A stretch of DNA of 64,000 bases from Pterobdella sp. o SKG-2022. Its lineage: Eukaryota; Annelida; Clitellata; Hirudinida; Piscicolidae. Positions within the stretch are counted from its first letter, which is position 1, and each line of letters starts with the position of its first letter. Under the pieces are notes generated by a model that saw only the letters and a list, made by a program, of their open reading frames with translations, was not told the origin of the DNA and ran no database searches. The position numbers and the translations under genes were made by a program. Location of the stretch: positions 5,026,200-5,090,199 of the forward strand of contig OZ038321.1 in NCBI GenBank assembly GCA_964035795.1, written 5' to 3'. Shown piece by piece: positions 49,601 to 58,684 of the stretch.

Positions 49601-50944
49601 ACCGTTGCTTTCAGGTTGGGACGATGGCTGCATAAGAGCTTACTACCCAGAGTCTGGGAGGCTAATGTACGTTATGGACCACGCTTACGGGGGTAGTGTC
49701 ACTGCTCTAACCACTTTCCACAGCGGCACCCATGTTATCACCGGTAGCAACTTGGGCCATGTGGTTTTGTGGAAGGTGATTTTGATTAGTTTTACTTACG
49801 TTAATTTTGCTTTTCAAAGACATCTTATTTATTTTATATATAGTAATTATCTATATAACATCAAATTAATTAAAGACATTATTAACTGAGCAACACTAAG
49901 CTTTTCGTAAGTCACATTATCAAATGAAGTATGCCAAAAATAAAAGACAACTTTGATGAGTTAGGATAAGATTAACAAAATAATTTTAAATTGAGTTTTT
50001 ACGATGAAACTTCACAATGAAAGTTAAAAACACTTATTGCAGGTCCCATCAATAGTTCTCAAGACGAAACAACCTCTGCACGTATACAAGCACACGATGT
50101 TGAAGGAACACAAAGGTGAAGTGACATGCATTCGAATGAAGCATGATGATTCAGAGTGTATCACTTCATCTATCGATGGATCCTGCATCTTTTGGGACCT
50201 AAGGTCTTTTGGTTGATTTTTGTAATAATCATTTTTAAGAAAGTAAAAATACCTCTTTAAAAAAGATGATATGTATCAGAGAATTATTTGATTTTTATAT
50301 ATACTATATGGTTTAAAATTATTTAATTTTCATTGATATCCACCAGCTTAAAGAGCCGACGTCAGATGATCCGAGTAAACACTCTTTTCAAAGTAGTCTG
50401 CTACCACCCACAAGAACACCAGATTCTCACAGCAGGCACAGATCGCAAGATAGGGTACTGGGAAACATACGACTCCTCAATAGTGCGTGAGTTAGAGGGC
50501 TCCACGGAGGGGTCTGTCAACTGCTTGGATGTGTCATCTTGTGGCAAGTACTTTGTCAGTGGGGGAGATGACAAGCTGATCAAGGTAATTTCAAGAATAA
50601 CTAAAAAAATTTTTAATTTTTAAGTCGGTTTCGTTGTAAAATCTCATTAAATATATAATAAAATTCAAAACTAAACTAACTTTTGCACTTCAAGCTACAG
50701 ATTTTAACTTTTATTATAAATCTCAGAATCCACTTTGAATACCTGAAATTCTAAAAAACTTATCATTTGTTTGAAGCAACTATTTGATGCACAGTTATGG
50801 CGGTATGACGAGGGAGAAGTGAGTCACGTTGGGCTTGGCCATGGAACGTCCATTTTGGCTGTGAGCATTTCCCCCGATCGAAAACATATTTTCAGCTGCA
50901 GCGAAGATGGAGCCATTCTGAAGTGGACGTTTCCTCACAATTGA
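46700..50944 (+). CDS. CFAP52: Cilia- and flagella-associated protein 52 (WDR16), WD40 repeat protein, complete
   Basis: Microtubule inner protein of ciliary and flagellar doublets. Exons: 46700-46760, 46934-47133, 47252-47388, 47560-47688, one of 47849-47948 or 47997-48096, 48451-48674, 48947-49001, 49079-49191, 49357-49505, 49615-49775, 50043-50203, 50347-50584 and 50795-50944. All phases agree and give about 625 aa, against about 620 in vertebrates. Landmarks: VPSGLRVHPDSRHFVYPVG, SGLYIASGQTTFPGFK, LGGSDDGSLVVWDLDRKEA, CGTTSGDLMAINLETK, QDIRLWKTKDLQELLRL, GWDDGCIRAYYPESGRLMYV, AGTDRKIGYWETYDSSIVRE and a final EDGAILKWTFPHN. This is the whole order of the family. Two acceptors have in-frame alternatives: 48451 or 48460, and 50777 or 50795. 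Confidence 0.96.
47849..47948 (+). CDS. CFAP52: CFAP52 exon 5a (alternative to 5b)
   Basis: 100 nt: one base completing a codon plus 33 codons, reading TVLRVWNLDIEHRKLT and ending NINNIR. Acceptor TTGATTGCAG, donor GTAAAT. It encodes the same segment of the beta-propeller as 5b, with the RVW motif at the same position. It is less similar to the vertebrate protein than 5b, which ends KRVVKKLQ. Confidence 0.85.
47997..48096 (+). CDS. CFAP52: CFAP52 exon 5b (alternative to 5a)
   Basis: 100 nt: one base plus 33 codons, reading ETLRVWRMDEKTYKLA and ending KRVVKKLQ. Acceptor ATTATTTAG, donor GTCAGC. It has the same length, the same phases and the same RVW position as 5a, from which it is separated by a 48-nt intron. 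Joining 5a to 5b shifts frame and reaches TGA within ten codons, so only one can be used in a functional mRNA. Confidence 0.85.
48296..48430 (+). mobile_element. Fold-back element copy B with 13-bp target duplication
   Basis: Perfect 34-bp inverted arms at 48324-48357 and 48396-48429 enclose an inner palindrome (CGAAGC...GCTTCG). The one-sided tail (TTTTTTCAAAAGCCAAACCG) is on the left. The unit is flanked by ATAGATGATTATG at 48283-48295 and 48431-48443. It lies in the intron before CFAP52 exon 6, and the right flanking repeat ends 7 nt before that exon's acceptor boundary. Confidence 0.85.
49893..49930 (+). repeat. Half-copy of the fold-back family
   Basis: CTAAGCTTTTCGTAAG followed by ACATTATCAAATGAAG, inside a CFAP52 intron. 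Single arm only. Confidence 0.5.
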
Positions 50945-51086
50945 TTCATATCCTTTGATATTCGATTACCACCATTCATATAAGATTTTAAATGCTAAAT
51001 TGAGTTTGTTTTATAGAAGTATTTGAATAGTGACCTTGAATTTTAGTCTTACATTTTATGTAGTATGTCCTTAGAAAAGACTCGCA

Positions 51087-51092
51087 AATAAA
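51087..51092 (+). promoter_or_regulatory. Candidate CFAP52 polyadenylation signal AATAAA
   Basis: AATAAA 143 nt after the CFAP52 TGA, a normal distance for a short 3' untranslated region. Confidence 0.5.
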
Positions 51093-51185
51093 ATCGATAT
51101 CGTTAAACAAATGTAGTTAAGTATTTTACAATGTATAAAAAATACGGATGTACGAAAACAAACAATATTTTTTCTTTAATGAAAT

Positions 51186-51260
51186 TGTGCTAAGCTTTTC
51201 GCATGTATGATATACATTATCAAGTATTCACTTTTCGTTATTTACGAAAAGCTTCGCACA
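51186..51260. mobile_element. Fold-back element copy I
   Basis: TGTGCTAAGCTTTTCG at 51186-51201 is matched by CGAAAAGCTTCGCACA at 51245-51260, with ACATTATCAAGTATTC between them. Short arms, 75 bp in all. Confidence 0.65.
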
Positions 51261-52131
51261 AATATTTCTTAATAAAACATAGTGTTTGTTAATTACTTAA
51301 ATAAATAAGTTTAAATTTTTTTTTTCATTTCTAAATGAATATCTAAAACAATAGACGATTCAACACTCATATTGTTCTTGGAAGACCAAACCGACTTCAT
51401 TATATTTGTGTGCAAATAAATTATTGAATCCAAGAAGCTCTCAGAACTTGTTCGCAAAAGTAAAATAAAAATCGAGCAATTATTAAAATACTCTAATATT
51501 TTGGACCTGTTTAAATAAAAAACAGCCTATTGAAAAAGTTGAATCTCCAAGAAATTTAAAAGTTTATTATAGAAAAATGAAGGTATATAAACTCAATTTA
51601 GTACTAATAAAAATAATATCAAATTTATAAAGATTTATATTTATAAAATATTTTTTCACTTTTTCTCGACTACACAAAATTTCTCGAAACTCAATTTTGA
51701 TTTGTTCACGTTGGGGTAGTGGAAAGCATCTCAAAAAAAAGGTATCTACTAGGTTGAAAATAAAAGCCACCTATTCACTGAGATCTAAGAAATATGTATT
51801 CTTCAAGCTCAAAAAATACATTTCGAAGCTTTCAAGTTATTTATATCAAACCTTATCATAATTTTTACAATATATGAGTATTTTTAGTAATTTTAGTATG
51901 TTTTTTGCATATGAACACTTCAATATTTTGCAATTAAAATTCAAATATGGTTCACAAATATAAGAAATTGAGAAACATTTAAAAAATCTAGATTGAAAGT
52001 TTTTAGTACTAAAATCTGCTTTTAGATATATATGTAAAGCTTCAATCTAATTGGACGAACAACAAATATAGGTCGGGTCTTTGGTAGTTTTTCTTGAAAT
52101 TATCTCTGCCAATTAATAATGACGACTTAAG

Positions 52132-55100
52132 ATGGAGAATTTTTTTCATATAATTCTGACACTTTTAATACTGCTTTCAACTTCAAAAAATTTATGTCTA
52201 ACATCTCGAATAGGTTTGATCAAGATACTTCGTATGTTCATTATTCAACTGATATATTCATAATTTTAAAAGTTTCATGAACATACGTTGCCATTTATAG
52301 CTTTCCAATTCAACGTTGTTTAATTTTTAGCCACTCTAGAAGAATGTTCATTAATAATATCGTACGGCCGAAAAGGATGTTCAAATGAGTACCAAAATCC
52401 GATAACATCTATAAAGAAGTGTAGACAGGCCGGTTGTTGTTGGAACAGTGGATTCTGCTATGACTCTATAGGTTTAACCTATCTCCTGTTTTTCAAAAAA
52501 TTCTGATTTTTCACTAGCCACAATAAAATTAGTATATTTAAGAAAGTATTTAGTATATTTATATTTAATGATAATTTTATTAAGATACAAAACTTTTGGT
52601 CAAGAAAGTAATATTTTCAAGTTACTTATTAATGAAAAGCTTTATATGAAATTATTAGTGTTCTTAAATAAACTCAAACAATTCTATGACTTAGTTGGTA
52701 AATCATTTGAAAAATATATTATATTTATTATCAACTATACTATCTTATTCATTATCATATAACTATCAAGTGAAGTATAAACAATTATTACATATTTCAC
52801 TGGATAATGTGAGTTCAACCCACAAATTTCTCATATTTTTTGATTAAAAATTGTCTGATTTGAGTTTTAGGTCATTAACCTTTTTCAAAATATCAGATTG
52901 TGCCAATGGTTTTTATGGTTGGAGATGTCATTTAAGATGTAACTGTTTAAATGATAGTCCATGCAGCAGACAAGGGGGCATCTGCACTGATTGTCCTTTG
53001 GGGTTCTGGGGTACTGGTTGTCTACTAAGTAAGTGTATTTGAAATTGAAAAATTTTTTTAAATATATTTATATAAAAGTTTTGTAGCTGTATTGATTTAA
53101 TATAAAATTTCAAATACTTTGTGCTTCAACCAAACAGAGGATCATTGTACTTATAATGACCACAAAGGCTTGTCTTACATGGGTCACAAACATGTCTCAA
53201 AGTCAAACAACAGATGTGAAAGATGGGATACACACAAATCATTCCCTTTGGATTATTTCCCAGATAATGTGATGAACATACAACAACTTGATAACTACTG
53301 TAGGAACCCATCCTCAATTAGCTCACCATGGTGCTACAGTATGGATGGCAGTATTCAGTTCTGTGATCTGCAAGCATGCTGTAAGTTTATCTTTATAAAT
53401 ATAACTTATGTTTCAGGCAATGCATGTGGTTGGAAAATATATGAATTGTCTGTTTGTTTAGGCAATATATAGATTTTTTTATAATTCTATGAAAATATTA
53501 AATGCATTTATTTTCAAATAAAAAACCATACCTTTTGAAAGTTTAATCTAGTCATAAACAATTATCAATATTTGTAAAAAATATTATTTTTCATACCAAG
53601 GTTTCATTTGTTAAGGGGAATAAGGTAATTACAATATGAGTCATGATCAAAGAATTAAAATGTATGTGTTGAACTCTCTATTTAATAAGTTCAGAAATAA
53701 ATAATTTTCATAAGTTACGAAATAAAGATATTGCTTAAGTGAACTAAGCAATATTTTAGTTTTTCAACAATTTTTTAGGCAATATGTATATTTGCAAGTT
53801 TGGTACATTGCTGTAAATTCATAATGTTTCTATTTATGGAAATATTATTATTTTTATATCAGTTTTTTGAAAATAACTAAATTTCATAATTTTTATTGAA
53901 TAAAATTTAGTTTTTTTCAAACATGGTTAAATTTTAAAAACTTTATTTTGAAGTTCACCCGACCCCATGTAAATGTGACAACATACGCTAAACACTGAAT
54001 ATTAATACTAATAATAATCACATATATTCATATATTCTAGTCTAACCATTAAAGTAATCTATAGGTATAATGGTGTACTGATACAATATCATAAATAACA
54101 CTATATTAATACTAACAATTCATTGCACTACTTGCCAGCTTGCCCAGTAGGGCACTATAACGCAAGTTGTGTGAGGGAGTGTCACTGTAGGAAGGCAGAT
54201 GAGGCCTGTATGCATGGTGTTTGTACCTCGGGCTGTCATGCCAGGTGGACTGGGTCCCATTGCTCAGGTGAGGGAAAGGTTGTTTGGAGTTTTAGGTTGT
54301 TTGATGGATGGGAATGTATTAACGATTTCTTAAAACATAGTTTCTGATTTATGAGGAATTTTTTGAAGTAAAATTTAACTAATTTTTATTCAAATAAAAT
54401 TTTCGATAAATAAAATCTTATCATAATTCATTGGTCTTCTGATAGTTTCTGATTTATGAGGAATTTTTTGAAGTAAAATTTAACTAATTTTTATTCAAAT
54501 AAAATTTTCGATAAATAAAATCTTATCATAATTCATTGGTCTTGCTATCAAGGGTTGGTTGTTTCTCCATATGCATGTTTTTGTTGAATATATTTTCTAT
54601 AATTTTGATAGATTTTTAATTTTACCTTCTGTTTAGAAAAATCAGTTAGAAACAGAATGATGATGGTGTGTTCAGGCTTTTTACGAGATTAGAAGAATTA
54701 AAAATTTACTTAAATTCTAAATTTCATTTTCTGAATATAAATTTTTCAAATTACATGCGATGTTTTTGAAAATAGATCAAATTTTTTTTCTGAAACTTTA
54801 TCAACGATTATTTTAGTATTAATTATTTATATACATAAATTAATGAATACTTACGCCAGAATATACTTATATCAAAGTTTAACCTTTTCTATTGTATCCA
54901 CGCCTTGGTCACAGTGTGTGCAGATGGCTACTTTGGCAAGTATTGTGAGCACGTGTGTAGGTGTAGGGGCAGGGAAGTGTGTGACAAAACATCAGGGGTT
55001 TGTGTGTCTGGGTGTCTGCCTGGGTGGCATGGAAACAACTGCATACACGGTATTCATTTTTTTTCTTAAATTTTCATTTTCTTTATTGATGTCATTACTT

Positions 55101-58100
55101 CTTTTTGAGTTTCATAATTAACTCCAAATGTGCTATTTTTATTGATTTTTCATTCAAACAATTGTTTTATATTAATCAACTTCTTTCCCTTTTTCAAGGG
55201 GTCACTGACTTTTTCCCATGACTTATTCTTCTATTCTAAATGATCAAATATACAATGCAAAATTGACCAACAGAGTGTCGTGACGGGATGTTTGGCAAGG
55301 ATTGTTCTTACTCCTGCAACTGCAATGACGAGAATGAAATGTGTGAAAAGACCATAGGCCACTGTGCCACTGGTTGCAAGCAAGGATATGGGGGGGATGG
55401 CTGTCTTTTGAGTTAGTTCCCATTAGAAGTTTTCTTTGTTGTTTTGAGTTGGGTTTAGGTAGACATTAAAAAATTCATATCAGATTATCGTGTTGTAGAT
55501 AGATATTCTACAAGCTTATAAATAAAAAAAGTTAATCGGATTACTTAATCTTCCAATTTTTTCTATTTTTGCTTTTTTCTTGTAATTTCTTACAGATTTG
55601 TATACGAAAATTTAAATATTTAAACCCCAGCAACCATCTCATGAATCCAAATTTTTTCACAACAGTGCTACCCAAGCTCGTTAAAGGAATCACGAGATAC
55701 AACAGAAGTGCCAACCACATAACAATCTTTTGGGAAAACTGGGACAAGGCACCACACGGCAGCGGGCCGATTATCGGATATAAGGTGTTCTATAGGAAGA
55801 CAACCGATCAGGATTGGTCAGAGTCTGAGTTCATTGATAAAAGGTTGTTGTACATTTTTTTTGATACTAATATTAGTTTTTTATGTTTTTTGAAGATTTA
55901 TTAAATAATTCTTGTTTTAATATTAAACAATACTTAGATAAATAAACACAAACATTTAAATTCGGTTTTATTTTCACTATCTTTCAATAAACCATTACGA
56001 TTTTGCAAACTAATCAATTGGACACTAATCCAACGCTATTACTGCTAAAAGACATAATCCCATCATCGAAAACCCATAAAAGACGCAGCAGTTACCGGGT
56101 CACAGGCTTGCGGAAGAAAGAGGAGATGAGTTTTAGAGTGGCACCTGTGCATAAGTCATCTCTCCTCGGCCTCTCCTCTAACGACCTCAGCATTAAGACT
56201 TGCGGAGGTCTTTGTTGCCGTTGTTGTATAACATTCATTTCTTCATGTTCTTCACCCATGTTTCACTTTTCTATATGCATATCAGGGGGTCAGAGTATGT
56301 ATGATCTTTAATATTGCTATTGCAGGTTGTCTGATAATAAATAATAACTCGGTTTCATCATTTTAACGATTGAATATAAATCAGATATCTAGCCTACAAA
56401 ATAATTGAGACCTCGTTCAAGCCAACATCATTATTACCCTATAATGCTTGAGCATTATTATGTGATTACACAGATCCTATAAAAAGTGTGAGGAACTTGA
56501 CTAGTCGTAGCAGAGGTCGCAAGGCTGGAAAATATACTGACATCTCCATCGCATGGAAGGTAGTGTTCTGTTCAATAAATCACTTATTGATACTTGGTTT
56601 ATGCATTTCTTAATGGAAAGCACTCACAGATAATATGCTAAAGTTGGGGATTAGTTTTTATATGATAATTGTTAATTAACATGAAAATATACATTGAAAC
56701 TTGATTGTCGACTTGCAGAGCCCTCAACAAAAAGATATAAACTGTGACAGCGTTGTGAAGTACAAGATCTACCTGCACCATCCCACTCAGAGCTATTTTA
56801 GTTCACCAACCACCAAACCCACGACTATTTTTACTAAAACTGAAACAACATATGACTCTACGGAAAAATACACTATGCAAAATAACGTTCACCCATCGCG
56901 TTCAACCACACCACTACCAACCGCCCTTTCAAAAAGTTTTCCATCATTTCCAAATTTTCGATTGCACAACATCACCAAAAAAACTTCCATAGTGTTGAAC
57001 CGCATGAAGTTGTACAGCAACCTCAACTATGCAGTCACCTTCGTTAACAACGCTCACCTGGAGAGCCCTCCCGCCTTCAACATGTTCATCGGAAGTGAGT
57101 CTGTTTTTTATTGTTATGAGGGCGTTATCAGGTGAGGTTTCAATTGAATTGATCATGGGTATGAGGAATAGGAGTGTGTAGGTGTTATAAGTGAAAGTTT
57201 CATTTTGAAATTGTATGAAGTTTTCCATTATATAAACGATCAACTGATAATTCTTATCTCCAAAATGAAGCTCAAAGTGTTTATCTAAAATTGTAATTAA
57301 TAAAATAGGCCTTGCATTAAAATAATCATAAATAAAATACATCTAAAACAATATTGAAAATGAGTCAAAAATGAATTTGAATTATTATATTTAAAATGAT
57401 GTTTAAAATGAATTCAAATTTTGATGGTCAAGATAAGTCAAAATTGAAGTTGATTTTTCACTATGGTTCAACATAACAAAGTTTGTACGAACATCGAACC
57501 AACGATAGAGTCTCATGGAGTGGAGAAGTTGAAGGGAGAAGGGCTTAACAGTAGTGACATAATGGTTTCTTGGCAACCTCCCACCCACAGCAACTCCCCT
57601 GTACTCACTTACTCTCTCACTCACAGGTGCTGTTTGTTCGTGTGGTGAGGTTATTTAAATAAATTTTTTAAAAATAAATGTGTTTAAAAAAATTTGTGTT
57701 TTGAAGCTGAATTTTTCATTTATTATTTAGTCTTGTGTTTTCTCATTGTTAATAAGATTGTAAGATCGTTTTTATAATCATAATAACGTTTTTTTGAAAT
57801 ATTTCACAAGATTATTTGATCTAAAACTTCCTATAGTTTTCTTTCAACTTCAATATGTTTTGATCAGTTTGATAAACAAATGGTTTTCATAAATATGTTG
57901 AACACAAGGTTGTTGAACGAGATGTCATGTCAGCGCAAGAGAGGGTCTTGGCAGGTAGCCATTCATGTCAAAAACACATTTTACCAAATTTCAAACCTTG
58001 AGACATACTCCACTTATGAGATCAAGGTGGGAATACTGGCGTTGAAACATTTTTGTTGTTTGAACTCATTCTGAAAAGGAAAACAAAGTTTAATGTTTAT

Positions 58101-58278
58101 GATGATGATGAGGGAATGAAAATAATATCGAAAAATTTCATAGAATGAATTTAAATTATGGTTGACAATTTATGAAATAAAATAGTCTGATTTAACTCAA
58201 TATTAATTAAGGTGAAAGCCAAGACATCAGTGGGCCTAGGCATGGAACAGAGCATCATCGCCACCACCCTCACCCACG
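52132..58278 (+). CDS. Signal peptide-trefoil-EGF-kringle-EGF3-FN3x3 receptor-like protein, 3' end missing
   Basis: Unnamed secreted or cell-surface protein. Exons: 52132-52213, 52331-52471, 52897-53028, 53138-53380, 54139-54267, 54915-55049, 55274-55411, 55666-55843, 56083-56207, 56474-56559, 56719-57094, 57482-57626, 57909-58026 and 58212-58278, 698 residues in frame so far. Domains: signal peptide (MENFFHIILTLLILLSTS), trefoil-like, EGF, kringle, three laminin/Tie-like EGFs (for example CADGYFGKYCEHVCRCRG) and three FN3 domains. Every exon edge between modules is phase 1, and the last exon also ends in phase 1, so more follows. Three EGFs followed by three FN3s recalls Tie receptors, but no Ig, membrane or kinase part is visible. 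The gene probably continues into or beyond the N gap. Assignment to a named family would be a guess. Confidence 0.85.
52331..52471 (+). CDS. Trefoil-like domain exon
   Basis: A phase 1-1 exon encoding EECSLIISYGRKGCSNEY, then NPITSIKKCRQAGCCW and SGFCYDSI. Six cysteines, the P-I-T-x(4)-C-x(4)-C-C-W core and spacing C-x10-C are trefoil (P-domain) features. The last interval, C-x5-C, is shorter than the usual ten. Joins in frame to the signal-peptide exon (phase 1) and to the first EGF exon. Confidence 0.7.
52565..52665. repeat. Degenerate fold-back family copy E
   Basis: Contains ACAAAACTTTTGGTC, TAATATTTTCAAGTTAC and AATGAAAAGCTTTA, then ATTAGTGTTC. This is a decayed version of the family layout, in the intron between the trefoil and first EGF exons. 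Confidence 0.45.
53138..53380 (+). CDS. Kringle domain exon
   Basis: A single phase 1-1 exon for a whole kringle. It reads GLSYMGHKHVSKSNNRCERW, then NYCRNPSSISSPWCYSMDG and FCDLQAC. The six-cysteine pattern and the G-x-x-Y-x-G, C-x-x-W, N-x-C-R-N-P and P-W-C-Y signatures are all present. Kringles bind proteins or lysine side chains. In receptors they occur in ROR kinases and Kremen. Confidence 0.9.
54337..54543. repeat. Tandem duplication, 105-bp unit, two copies
   Basis: 54337-54441 is repeated directly at 54442-54543 with no difference that I can see. It lies in the intron between the second and third EGF exons. The identity points to a recent event or an assembly artefact. Confidence 0.9.
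56719..57094 (+). CDS. FN3-2 exon with Pro/Thr/Ser-rich insertion
   Basis: Begins SPQQKDINCDSVVKYKIYL, a mid-FN3 strand, and ends with another FN3 strand (NLNYAVTFVNNAHLESPPA). Between them are about 55 residues rich in Thr, Ser and Pro (PTTKPTTIFTKTETTY, PSRSTTPLPTALS). Such an insert is a likely O-glycosylated loop. Length 376 nt, much longer than the sister FN3 exons. Confidence 0.8.
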
Positions 58279-58407
58279 GTGCTTTAGCCATTCATTACGT
58301 GTATCAGTAAAAAATTATGTTATTTATTTTTTATTACATGTCATCAACAAGTTTTTAGCATCAAGAATTTCGTTTCAATAGCTTATATTATATTTAATAC
58401 ATAAATT

Positions 58408-58417
<10 letters not shown>

Positions 58418-58471
<54 letters not shown>

Positions 58472-58474
58472 TAT
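58418..58474. repeat. (TA)n microsatellite at the edge of the assembly gap
   Basis: Pure TA dinucleotide run ending directly at the first N. It is probably the reason the assembly broke here. Confidence 0.95.
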
Positions 58475-58674
58475 NNNNNNNNNNNNNNNNNNNNNNNNNN
58501 NNNNNNNNNNNNNNNNNNNNNNNNNNNNNNNNNNNNNNNNNNNNNNNNNNNNNNNNNNNNNNNNNNNNNNNNNNNNNNNNNNNNNNNNNNNNNNNNNNNN
58601 NNNNNNNNNNNNNNNNNNNNNNNNNNNNNNNNNNNNNNNNNNNNNNNNNNNNNNNNNNNNNNNNNNNNNNNNNN
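58475..58674. other. Assembly gap of exactly 200 N
   Basis: A round-number run of N, usually a placeholder for a gap of unknown length. Genes on both sides are cut off towards it, so distance and even adjacency across it are uncertain. Confidence 0.95.
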
Positions 58675-58684
58675 ATAACTTTAC

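Larger units (their letters stand above)
50945..52131. other. Intergenic region between CFAP52 and the trefoil/kringle gene
   Basis: Holds the CFAP52 3' untranslated region, a fold-back copy (51186-51260) and presumably the promoter of the next gene. No coding signal recognised. Confidence 0.65.

Noticed and set aside
58279..58308. Open frame running past 58278 (LAIHYVYQ, stop), considered as the natural C-terminus of the kringle/FN3 protein
   Set aside because: A GTGCTT donor at 58279 with the same phase 1 as the other module borders is more likely, but without cDNA the early stop cannot be ruled out.
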